Assembly: GCA_018657375.1 (NCBI GenBank)
Contig: JABHXI010000009.1
Location: 1-7,362, forward strand
Source of the DNA: Candidatus Nitrosopumilus sp.
Lineage (GTDB): Archaea > Thermoproteota > Nitrososphaeria > Nitrososphaerales > Nitrosopumilaceae
DNA length: 7,362 bases
Reading direction: 5' to 3'
The notes under the pieces were generated by a model. That model saw nothing but the letters and a program-made list of their open reading frames with translations, was not told the origin of the DNA and searched no databases. Both the position numbers and the translations under genes were made by a program. Of the stretch, positions 1-5,905 are shown piece after piece; the first letter of the stretch is position 1; each line of letters opens with the position of its first letter.

Positions 1-1
1 A

Positions 2-271
2 ATAATTTTTGAAAATATAATGTCTAAAAAATCAAAAAGCATAGAAGAAGCTATGAAAAACACTTCAATCGAATCCATCAGCGAAGAAGATGTAGATAAA
101 ATTATCAAAGACATAGTAAATAAAAATCAAGAAATTATTAAAAATCAAAAAGAAAGGGCAATGGGACCATTAATGGGAATGGTAATGAAAGAACTAAGAG
201 GTAAAGCTTCAGGCGAGATAATAAATAAACTGCTTTTAAAAAATATTAAAAAGAAATTAGAACAGGGTTAA
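2..271 (+). CDS. gatE: Glu-tRNA(Gln) amidotransferase subunit E, C-terminal tail (5' end outside window)
   Basis: GatE, with GatD, converts Glu-tRNA(Gln) into Gln-tRNA(Gln) in archaea; its helical tail domain contacts the tRNA. The visible frame is open from base 2 and ends in TAA at 269-271, so this is the end of a longer gene. The ATG at 20 is probably an internal methionine. About 40 residues of charged helix carrying 'SIEEAM' and 'ISEEDVDKIIKDIV' come first, followed by the family hallmark 'GPLMGMVMKELRGKASG' and then 'IINKLLLK'. This pattern is the GatB/YqeY tail, which GatB and GatE share. I prefer GatE because the rest of the window looks archaeal and the tRNA-Gln at 7000 has an A1-U72 pair. 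GatB remains possible, since some archaea also have GatCAB. A 54-codon gene follows after 12 bases, probably on the same transcript. Confidence 0.75.
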   Translation: MIFENIMSKKSKSIEEAMKNTSIESISEEDVDKIIKDIVNKNQEIIKNQKERAMGPLMGMVMKELRGKASGEIINKLLLKNIKKKLEQG

Positions 272-283
272 TTAAGAGATAAA

Positions 284-448
284 ATGGAATTTAAGGAAAT
301 TTATTGTGTAACTTGTGAAAAAATAATTGGACGCTACAACATAAAATTTTACAATGAAGATAAAATTGCAGAACTAATGAAAACAAGTCACGTAACTCAC
401 GTTAGAAACGGTCATCAAATAAACATTAGAAAGTTTATAAAAAATTAA
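284..448 (+). CDS. 54-residue CxxC / HxxH small protein, possible zinc-binding microprotein
   Basis: This short ORF starts at ATG 284 and stops at TAA 446-448. The protein opens 'MEFKEIYCVTCEKIIG' and carries C8 and C11 (CVTC), then H36, H39 and H44 in 'SHVTHVRNGH', and ends with a basic 'IRKFIKN'. Two cysteines plus closely spaced histidines suggest one bound metal ion, perhaps zinc, but no known family is recognised. It starts 12 bases after gatE with only a weak purine stretch (agagat) before the ATG, so co-transcription with gatE is likely. Its stop overlaps the stop of the convergent - strand gene. Support for a real gene comes from the tight spacing, the paired metal-ligand motifs and the ATG start; the length alone would not be convincing. 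It has no signal peptide or membrane segment and is probably cytoplasmic. Function unknown. Confidence 0.65.
   Translation: MEFKEIYCVTCEKIIGRYNIKFYNEDKIAELMKTSHVTHVRNGHQINIRKFIKN
439..444 (-). terminator. Oligo-T terminator after the chaperone operon
   Basis: The + strand has six A (439-444), so the - strand transcript meets TTTTTT directly after the TAA stop of the nucleotidase gene. Archaeal RNA polymerase terminates at such T-runs without needing a hairpin. No stable stem is visible here. The run lies inside the 3' coding end of the opposing small gene. Confidence 0.4.
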
Positions 449-984
449 TATGATTTAATTTTTTCAATCGCTTCTGAAAGATTTGTAATTCGATCTAATT
501 TATCATTTGAAATATGCATATTCCAAGGTTGTGAGTATAAAATAACTTTTTTATTATTTTCAAGAAATTTTACTGCATTCAAAGGTGAATCATCAATAAA
601 AACATCATAATCTAAATTAGATTTCATAGGTCCATCAATTACGGATACGTAATTATCATATGAAATATTATGAAAATTTAGCCAATTTTTTACAAAGGAA
701 TCAGTAGAACGTTCTCTAGCAGTTACAATATCTACCTGTCCAAGGGTTGAAAGATTTTTTGTTGTAGATGATAAATTTTGTTCCGTGGGAGGCAATGATT
801 CCCAATTTTTCCAACAGTAACTTAGTTCAGAATAAAAGTCAAATGGATTGATATCAAATTTTTTCCAAAATTCCCAATCAGTTACTTGATTTTTAGAAAT
901 ATGTGGCCGAATGGAATTACTGTAATTTAACCAGGATACTATTACATCGGCAAGTACTCCATCAACATCTAATGCAATTTTCAT
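445..984 (-). CDS. HAD-superfamily 5'(3')-deoxyribonucleotidase-like phosphatase
   Basis: This predicted Mg-dependent phosphatase of the NT5C type would remove the phosphate from (deoxy)nucleotides in the cytoplasm. HAD motif I is 'DVDGVLAD' near the N-terminus, with D6 as likely nucleophile and D8 as acid/base. Motif II is T88 in 'VDIVTARERS', motif III is K121 in 'GPMKSN', and motif IV is D131-D132 in 'VFIDDSP'. The 'PWN' near the C-terminus also recurs in this family. The 179-residue length suits it. I use ATG 984-982, which gives MKIALDVDG; a TTG at 993-991 would add three residues and abut the dnaJ stop. The gene starts 9 bases after dnaJ, so it is probably the last gene of the chaperone transcript, and it overlaps the convergent small gene by a few bases. 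The superfamily is clear; the substrate is inferred and could be another phosphate ester. Confidence 0.8.
   Translation of the reverse strand: MKIALDVDGVLADVIVSWLNYSNSIRPHISKNQVTDWEFWKKFDINPFDFYSELSYCWKNWESLPPTEQNLSSTTKNLSTLGQVDIVTARERSTDSFVKNWLNFHNISYDNYVSVIDGPMKSNLDYDVFIDDSPLNAVKFLENNKKVILYSQPWNMHISNDKLDRITNLSEAIEKIKSY
459..464 (+). terminator. Oligo-T terminator after the gatE / small-protein unit
   Basis: Six T on the + strand lie 11 bases beyond the stop of the small protein (448), inside the 3' coding end of the opposing nucleotidase gene. Together with the opposite run at 439-444 this would end both convergent transcripts within about 25 bases. The call rests on the T-run and its position only. 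Confidence 0.35.
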
Positions 985-993
985 TTTTATCAA

Positions 994-2046
994 TTAATCA
1001 GTAGTTTTTTGAAATTCATCTAAAAGATTTTTTTGATGTTTACTGAGTTTTTTGGGAATAGTCACAACCATTCGAATAAACTGATCTCCTGTTCCTCTTG
1101 AATTAATATGAGAAACTCCTTTTCCTTTTAATTTGATGATATGATTTGGTTGGCTACCAGAATTAACTTTAACTTTTTCATTTCCTTCTAAAGTGGGAAC
1201 ACTAATTTCACAACCTAATGCAGCATCAATCATAGAAATATCTTGATCATAGAAAATATCTTTTCCATCTCTATGGAAATATTTATGAGGTTGTACTTGA
1301 ACTCTGATGACTAAATCGCCATTCACTCCATTTGGAATTTCATTTCCTTCATTAGATACAATGTAATCACCAGAATCAATTCCAGGTGGAATTTGGAAAT
1401 CAACTTTTTTAGTTCCTTTAACTCGTCCTTTTCCTTTACAATCACCACATGGCTTTTCTATCATAGACCCCTCACCTCTACAAGTAGGGCAGGGTGCAGC
1501 AGTAACAAATGAAGCAAATCCCATATCACGAGTTTGTCTTACTTCTCCCTGGCCGTTACATGTTACACATGTTTTTTTATTTGTACCAGGTTTACAACCA
1601 GACCCGCTACAATTATCACATTTAATTTGTTTTTGTAAATTAATTTCCATTTTTTTTCCGTGTAGTACATCTTCCAATGTCACTGTAGTTTGATAAAGAA
1701 GATCAGATCCACGTTGCTGTTGATTGAATCCTCCACCGCCTCCGCGACCAAAGATTGATTCAAAGATATCATTGAATCCTCCACCGCGACCTTGAGAAAT
1801 ATCATCACTACTATATCGACCATCAACTCCAGCATGTCCATGTTGATCATACGTTTGTTTTTTTTCAGAATCTGAAAGAACAGCATATGCCTCAGAGATT
1901 TCTGTAAAATGCTCTCCAGCATCAGCAGATTGATTACGATCAGGATGGAACTTTAATGCTAATTTTCGATATTGATTTTTTATTTCATCTGGAGAAGAGG
2001 TTTTAGAAACTCCTAAAACTTCATAATAATCACGTTTTGCACTCAT
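994..2046 (-). CDS. dnaJ: Chaperone DnaJ (Hsp40), type I
   Basis: DnaJ binds unfolded protein and stimulates ATP hydrolysis by DnaK through its HPD motif. All type I parts are present in 350 residues. The J domain covers about 5-70, with HPD at 34-36 in 'KFHPDRNQ'. A Gly/Phe-rich linker spans about 86-113. Four CxxCxGxG zinc motifs start at C143 (CDNCSGSG), C160 (CVTCNGQG), C186 (CPTCRGEG) and C200 (CGDCKGKG). Beta-sandwich substrate domains follow to about 330, then a short dimerisation tail. It is slightly shorter than the roughly 375 residues common in bacteria, with no essential part missing. The start is ATG 2046-2044, preceded by 'GAAGGAATAACTT', a weak Shine-Dalgarno-like site. It lies 49 bases after dnaK and 9 bases before the nucleotidase ATG. 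The bacterial-type domain set suggests ancient transfer into archaea together with dnaK and grpE. Confidence 0.97.
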   Translation of the reverse strand: MSAKRDYYEVLGVSKTSSPDEIKNQYRKLALKFHPDRNQSADAGEHFTEISEAYAVLSDSEKKQTYDQHGHAGVDGRYSSDDISQGRGGGFNDIFESIFGRGGGGGFNQQQRGSDLLYQTTVTLEDVLHGKKMEINLQKQIKCDNCSGSGCKPGTNKKTCVTCNGQGEVRQTRDMGFASFVTAAPCPTCRGEGSMIEKPCGDCKGKGRVKGTKKVDFQIPPGIDSGDYIVSNEGNEIPNGVNGDLVIRVQVQPHKYFHRDGKDIFYDQDISMIDAALGCEISVPTLEGNEKVKVNSGSQPNHIIKLKGKGVSHINSRGTGDQFIRMVVTIPKKLSKHQKNLLDEFQKTTD

Positions 2047-2095
2047 AAGTTATTCCTTCATTATAATTACACTATAAATGATTGAATTTAAAAAA
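2047..2095 (-). promoter_or_regulatory. dnaK-dnaJ spacer with possible internal dnaJ promoter
   Basis: This 49-base spacer is the largest gap between the three chaperone genes. On the - strand it holds a TATA-like 'TTTATAGT' (+ strand 2071-2078), centred about 29 bases before the dnaJ ATG. That is the distance expected for a nearly leaderless archaeal transcript. A weak 'AAGGA' close to the ATG would equally support translation from the operon mRNA. I see no inverted repeat of the bacterial CIRCE type. The promoter role is inferred from spacing and base composition. Confidence 0.3.
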
Positions 2096-4024
2096 TTAGT
2101 TAGTTTTTGGCCCATCAGTTGAATCTGATTCAGCAGTTGTCCCATCAGCACCCTGTTGTCCATCAGCACCCTGTTGTCCATCAGCACCCTGTTGTCCATC
2201 AGCACCCTGTTGTCCATCAGCACCCTGTTGTCCATCAGCACCCTGTTGTCCATCAGCACCAGGTGGCGGAGTAGCATTCTTGTAAAGTTCAGTGGTCACT
2301 TCATTAACTAAAGATTGAAGTGCTTCAAGTTTGGGTTTCAATTCAGATGCTTCTTTATCTAAAACTTCTTTGACTTCTTTTACTGCATCAGTAATTCTAA
2401 TTCCTTGTTCTTGTGAAATCTTATCTTTTAAATCATCATTTACTAATTTTTCAGTAGTATAGATATAACTCTCTGCCTCATTTTTGAGTTCAATTTTTTC
2501 TTTCTTTAATTTATCTTCATCAGAAAACTTTTCAGCATCTTCTTTTAATTTTTCAATTTCTTCTGGAGATAATTTTGAATTAGATTCAATAGTAATTTTT
2601 GCTTCTTTTTGTGTGCCAAGATCTTTTGCAGTAACATTGATAATTCCATTTGCATCAATATCAAATTTAACTTCAATTTGAGGAACTCCTCTTGGTGCTG
2701 GTGGTAAATCAGTAAGATTAAAGCTTCCTAAAGAAACATTATCAGTTGCCATAGGTCTTTCTCCTTGAACAACATGAATAGTTACAGCTGTTTGATGATC
2801 AGCAGCTGTTGTGAAAACTTTAGCTTTGGAAGTTGGAATAGTAGTATTTCTTTCAATTAGGGGTTCTCTTACACCACCTAATGTCTCAATTCCTAATGTT
2901 AGAGGCGTTACATCAAGCAAAACAATATCGCTTGTTACATCACCTGCAATAATTCCTGCCTGAATTGCAGCTCCCATTGCTACTGCCTCCATTGGATCGA
3001 CACCGGATTCAGTTTCTTGTCCAATAACTTCACTAACGAATTTTTTGACTAATGGAATTCTTGTTGGTCCGCCCACCATGACAATTTTATTAATATCAGA
3101 ATTAGATAATTTTGCGTCTTCTAATGCTTTGAGTATTGAAGGCTTACATCTATCAACGATTGGTCCAATTAATTCGTCCAGTTTAGCTCTTGTAATTCTT
3201 AATTCAAGGTTTTTAGCACCTGCAGAAGGATCGTGTGCAATAAACGGTAAATTGACATCAGTTTCCATTACTGTGGATAATTCAATTTTTGCTTTTTCAC
3301 AAGCCTCTCTAATTCTTGTCATTGCAGTTGTATCAGAAGATAGATCAACACCTTCTTTTTTCTTAAATTCATCTACAACATAATCAATTAGAACTTTATC
3401 CATATCTGTACCACCTAATTTGGTATCTCCAGATGTACTAAGTACTTCAAAGACACCTCCACCCATTTCCATTATAGTGACATCTAATGTACCGCCACCA
3501 AAATCAAAAACAAGTATTTTCATATCTTGTTTAGATTTATCTAATCCAAATGCTAATGCTGCTGCAGTTGGTTCATTAATAATTCTAACAACATCAAGAC
3601 CAGCAATTGTACCAGCATCTTTAGTGGCTTGACGTTGATTATCATCAAAATATGCAGGAACTGTAATTACTACTTTCTCAATTTTTTCTCCAACAAATGC
3701 TTCTGCATCTTTTTTAATTTTTTGAAGAATGAATGCAGAAATTTGTTGAGGTTTGTATTGTTTATCTAAAATTGTAAAAGTTTCATCTGAACCCATTTTT
3801 CTTTTAGCAGCAAAAATAGTATTATCGGGATTAGTTACAGATTGTCTTCGTGCAGGTTCACCAACTAAAAGTTCGCCATCCTTACTAAATGCAACAACTG
3901 ATGGAAAAGCTTTGCCACCTACAGTTGCACCTTCAGCAGCAGGAATAATAGTTGGTTTTCCACCCATTACAACTGCAGCCGCAGAGTTACTTGTTCCTAA
4001 GTCAATACCAATAATTTTAGTCAT
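2096..4024 (-). CDS. dnaK: Chaperone DnaK (Hsp70) with a Gly-X-Y repeat tail
   Basis: DnaK is the ATP-driven Hsp70 that binds and releases unfolded polypeptides, with DnaJ and GrpE as partners. The ATPase domain shows the three Hsp70 signatures: 'IDLGTSNS' (7-14), '[14 protein letters not shown]' (172-185) and '[15 protein letters not shown]' (314-328). The catalytic lysine is K74 in 'AAKRKMG' and the phosphate-binding threonine is T201 in 'GDTKLGGTD'. The allosteric linker 'DIVLLDVTP' (366-374) precedes the beta substrate-binding domain, and a helical lid runs to about 584. The region after K74 lacks the insert of about 24 residues seen in proteobacterial DnaK, so it resembles the Gram-positive form. 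The C-terminus has no EEVD; it is six perfect GADGQQ repeats (589-624), then GADGTT and an acidic end. The ATG (4024-4022) overlaps the grpE stop in ATGA, which points to coupled translation. Confidence 0.98.
   Translation of the reverse strand: MTKIIGIDLGTSNSAAAVVMGGKPTIIPAAEGATVGGKAFPSVVAFSKDGELLVGEPARRQSVTNPDNTIFAAKRKMGSDETFTILDKQYKPQQISAFILQKIKKDAEAFVGEKIEKVVITVPAYFDDNQRQATKDAGTIAGLDVVRIINEPTAAALAFGLDKSKQDMKILVFDFGGGTLDVTIMEMGGGVFEVLSTSGDTKLGGTDMDKVLIDYVVDEFKKKEGVDLSSDTTAMTRIREACEKAKIELSTVMETDVNLPFIAHDPSAGAKNLELRITRAKLDELIGPIVDRCKPSILKALEDAKLSNSDINKIVMVGGPTRIPLVKKFVSEVIGQETESGVDPMEAVAMGAAIQAGIIAGDVTSDIVLLDVTPLTLGIETLGGVREPLIERNTTIPTSKAKVFTTAADHQTAVTIHVVQGERPMATDNVSLGSFNLTDLPPAPRGVPQIEVKFDIDANGIINVTAKDLGTQKEAKITIESNSKLSPEEIEKLKEDAEKFSDEDKLKKEKIELKNEAESYIYTTEKLVNDDLKDKISQEQGIRITDAVKEVKEVLDKEASELKPKLEALQSLVNEVTTELYKNATPPPGADGQQGADGQQGADGQQGADGQQGADGQQGADGQQGADGTTAESDSTDGPKTN
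2142..2260 (-). repeat. 18-bp perfect tandem repeat in the 3' end of dnaK
   Basis: Six identical 18-base units (+ strand ccatcagcaccctgttgt) start at 2142, 2160, 2178, 2196, 2214 and 2232, followed by an 11-base partial copy at 2250-2260. Each unit encodes GADGQQ on the - strand with the same codons, and its length is a multiple of three, so copy changes keep the frame. No base differs among the six units, which indicates recent expansion or strong homogenisation. There are no spacers, so this is not a CRISPR array. Confidence 0.97.
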
Positions 4025-4677
4025 TTTTTATCATCATCCTTCTTTGAAATTTCTACCAGCGTAGGTCTTATTATACTCTGATGAGAAATATATCCCTTCC
4101 TGATCTCTTTAATGATGGTATTATCATCTAAAGCAGGATCAGAAACTACAGAAATAGCCTCATGGAAATTTGGATTAAAAATTTCGCCCAATGCCTCAAT
4201 GGCTGTAACATCATATTTTTGCATCAATGATTCCATATTTTTTAAAATAGAGTTTAAACCATCTGCATTAATTTTACTTTCAGATAGTACATCTTTAGCT
4301 CGAATAAAATCATCATAAATTTTGATAAAATCTAACATAAATTCATTAATTTTAGAATTAACACCATGTTCAATATCAGATTTTGTTTTTTTACTAAGAT
4401 TTTGAAAATCTGCTAATACATGTTTTAATTTTTCTTCAAATTGAAATACTTTTTCTTTTTCCAAATCTAGTAATTTTGATAATTCTTCAACAGTTTGTTC
4501 AGATTTTTTAGAAGAGTCATTATTTTCAATTGTATCTTCAGAATTAACTTCGACAGGAACTTCTTCAGAATTAACTTCGACAGGAACTTCTTCAGAATTA
4601 ACTTCGACAGGAACTTCTTCAGAATTAACTTCGACAGGAACTTCTTCAGAATTAACTTCGTTAGACAATTTATACAA
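4021..4677 (-). CDS. grpE: Nucleotide exchange factor GrpE with repeat-bearing N-terminal tail
   Basis: GrpE releases ADP from DnaK and so restarts its cycle. The 218 residues divide into an acidic N-terminal tail (1-60), a long coiled coil (about 62-130) and the C-terminal beta-wing. The family signature is clear: '[11 protein letters not shown]' (164-174) and '[16 protein letters not shown]' (195-210). The tail holds four exact VNSEEVPVE repeats (8-43) and a fifth that breaks off as VNSED. The start is uncertain: an in-frame stop lies at 4689-4687 and no ATG or GTG precedes the core, so the likely start is TTG 4677-4675, or TTG 4668-4666. The gene begins 26 bases after the dehydrogenase-like gene, and its TGA overlaps the dnaK ATG. 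Function is secure; the exact N-terminus is not. Confidence 0.93.
   Translation of the reverse strand: MYKLSNEVNSEEVPVEVNSEEVPVEVNSEEVPVEVNSEEVPVEVNSEDTIENNDSSKKSEQTVEELSKLLDLEKEKVFQFEEKLKHVLADFQNLSKKTKSDIEHGVNSKINEFMLDFIKIYDDFIRAKDVLSESKINADGLNSILKNMESLMQKYDVTAIEALGEIFNPNFHEAISVVSDPALDDNTIIKEIRKGYISHQSIIRPTLVEISKKDDDKK
4541..4660 (-). repeat. 27-bp perfect tandem repeat in the 5' end of grpE
   Basis: Four identical 27-base units start at 4541, 4568, 4595 and 4622, each beginning gaattaacttcg and ending gaacttcttca on the + strand. A 12-base partial copy fills 4649-4660, and six bases before the first unit (4535-4540) match the unit's end. Read on the - strand each unit encodes the nine-residue acidic block VNSEEVPVE. 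The period is a multiple of three, so gain or loss of units keeps the frame. The array starts only a few codons after the presumed start codon. Confidence 0.97.
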
Positions 4678-4689
4678 AATAATTATTTA

Positions 4690-4703
4690 GCTAATTTATA
4701 GTA
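4690..4703 (-). promoter_or_regulatory. Possible TATA box for grpE-dnaK-dnaJ
   Basis: The - strand reads 'CTATAAATTAG' in the 26-base gap after the dehydrogenase-like gene; the core TATAAATT matches an archaeal TATA box (+ strand 4693-4700). Its centre lies about 27 bases before 4669, next to the second candidate TTG start of grpE (4668), so a leaderless mRNA is conceivable. A second TATAAATT lies at 4674-4667, inside the start region. No heat-shock operator is recognised. The site would let the chaperone genes be transcribed apart from the upstream gene, but the evidence is composition and spacing only. Confidence 0.4.
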
Positions 4704-5843
4704 TTATTGAAGAGTTTCGCATATGGGGTTAGCTTTTACAATAATTAAATTAGAATCATGTTTAGTTTTTTCAATACTGTCAAAATCAGATTGGGAACAT
4801 GCTACAACAATGGTGGTTTTATCATTATGAAACAAATTAAAGTCGGGGTTTTGATAAGCTTCTACATCTCCAATATAATCACGTAATCGAGTAGTTAAAT
4901 TTTGAATCATCTCAATTTTATCTCCACGCATTGCATGTTGATCAATGGTCCATGATAATGCAATTTTTGTTCTACTCGCTTTTAAATCATTTTTCTTTAA
5001 TGTTCCACGAATTTCATCAATTAATCGTTTCATGTAACCATCAATGCCTTTTACACTTCCATTAATCAAATACATTAATGAATTTGAACCCTCAAATGAT
5101 GAACCTAAAGATTTTAGATCAAACAATCCATTAATCATATTATCTAAAAATATTTCTTGAAAATTACTTGAAGAAAGATCATTTTTTGTAATTTCATCTT
5201 GTGCATACTTACAAACTTCTAAAATACTACACAGACCAGAAAATCTAGATAAAATATCAATAGCATGAAAATGTTCTGATGAAGAAATACCTACAAATTT
5301 TTTTTCTTTTTTATTTATAGTAAGTAAATCAGAAAGAACTAAATCTTCTTTAGCATTAAATGAACCAATAATTTTTGGCTGTTGATTTAGATCTTCTAGC
5401 GGATAATAAAAATAGGATATATTTTTACCAGCTTGAAGTCCAGTGACATGTTCCAATAACGAAATATTTTCATTATTACCACCAAATCCAGTTGGAAGTG
5501 TAAAAATTACAGAACTATTTTTTTTTAATGACGTAATTGCATCTTTGAATTTAGAATGAATTTCTGTTTTAACATCTTGGCCTGTTTTCCTAATTCTGGG
5601 AGTAAAGAAAAGATATTGAGCTTTAGAAACGGCTACATCAATGGGTTCCATAGCTAATAGTGGTTCATCCTCTTTTAATGAAGAAACATTTGGATAAGTT
5701 TTAGCAATTTCTGGTTTAAGCGATATAGCAGATGGAGTGGATTCATCTATTATGTAAACATCAGCACCTTTAATCGCCATTTGAGATGCAAGAGCATATC
5801 CTTCAGTACTAAGTCCATAAACAACAACTTTTGCTCCCGCCAT
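4704..5843 (-). CDS. Divergent nucleotide-sugar dehydrogenase-like NAD(P)-binding protein
   Basis: The overall plan of this 379-residue protein recalls UDP-glucose/GDP-mannose dehydrogenases. An N-terminal Rossmann fold has the nucleotide loop 'VVVYGLSTEGYALA' (6-19) and an acidic strand end 'VYIIDES'. A 'SSVIFTLPTGFGGN' stretch (110-123) lies where the family has its 'PPGT' segment. A helical middle region includes 'ILEVCKYAQDEI' (207-218). A C-terminal segment 'KIALSWTIDQHAMRGD' (293-308) resembles the family's final domain. Where a catalytic cysteine in a GGxCxPKD-type motif is expected, I see 'GSVKGIDGYMKRL' (262-274) without cysteine, so ordinary alcohol-to-acid oxidation seems unlikely. 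The start is ATG 5843-5841 with no Shine-Dalgarno site. grpE follows after 26 bases. The family link is my own reading of a weak similarity; the role is unknown, and it might bind NAD(P) without the usual chemistry. Confidence 0.6.
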   Translation of the reverse strand: MAGAKVVVYGLSTEGYALASQMAIKGADVYIIDESTPSAISLKPEIAKTYPNVSSLKEDEPLLAMEPIDVAVSKAQYLFFTPRIRKTGQDVKTEIHSKFKDAITSLKKNSSVIFTLPTGFGGNNENISLLEHVTGLQAGKNISYFYYPLEDLNQQPKIIGSFNAKEDLVLSDLLTINKKEKKFVGISSSEHFHAIDILSRFSGLCSILEVCKYAQDEITKNDLSSSNFQEIFLDNMINGLFDLKSLGSSFEGSNSLMYLINGSVKGIDGYMKRLIDEIRGTLKKNDLKASRTKIALSWTIDQHAMRGDKIEMIQNLTTRLRDYIGDVEAYQNPDFNLFHNDKTTIVVACSQSDFDSIEKTKHDSNLIIVKANPICETLQ

Positions 5844-5905
5844 CCAATTAGAGAGGATAACGGACTAAGAAAAACTTATTGAAGTACAGTAATTATCAAA
5901 AATAC
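5844..5905. promoter_or_regulatory. Divergent promoter region between the dehydrogenase-like and DUF354 genes
   Basis: This is the only divergent junction in the window, so promoters for both directions must lie here. The + strand 'AACTTATT' (5873-5880) is AT-rich and nearly symmetrical; its complement reads AATAAGTT. Its centre lies about 29 bases before TTG 5906 on the + strand and 34 bases before ATG 5843 on the - strand, close to the TATA spacing of nearly leaderless archaeal mRNAs. One box serving both directions is an inference. No purine-rich ribosome site is seen before either start. Confidence 0.35.

Noticed and set aside
20..22. ATG 20 as the true start of an 83-residue gene
   Set aside because: The frame is open to the window edge, and the protein is the tail domain of GatB/GatE, so this is more likely the end of a longer gene.
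991..993. TTG 993 as start of the nucleotidase
   Set aside because: ATG 984 directly begins the conserved MKIALDVDG and leaves a normal short gap after dnaJ; TTG stays only as an alternative.
1680..1922. - strand frame inside dnaJ
   Set aside because: It is another frame of the J domain and Gly/Phe region and has no motif of its own.
2142..2260. CRISPR array
   Set aside because: The units are directly adjacent with no spacers, stay in frame and code for the DnaK tail.
2050..2277. - strand frame with repeated LMDNRV blocks
   Set aside because: It is the dnaK minisatellite read in another frame and overlaps the well-supported dnaK end.
3045..4064. Several + strand open frames opposite dnaK
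   Set aside because: They lie antisense to conserved Hsp70 coding sequence and show no recognisable domains.
4495..4701. + strand frame with repeated FFRINFDRN blocks
   Set aside because: It is the antisense reading of the grpE repeat; grpE has clear family motifs and this frame has none.
5844..5880. CIRCE-like heat-shock operator upstream of the operon
   Set aside because: I looked for a paired inverted repeat here and at 4678-4703 and saw none.
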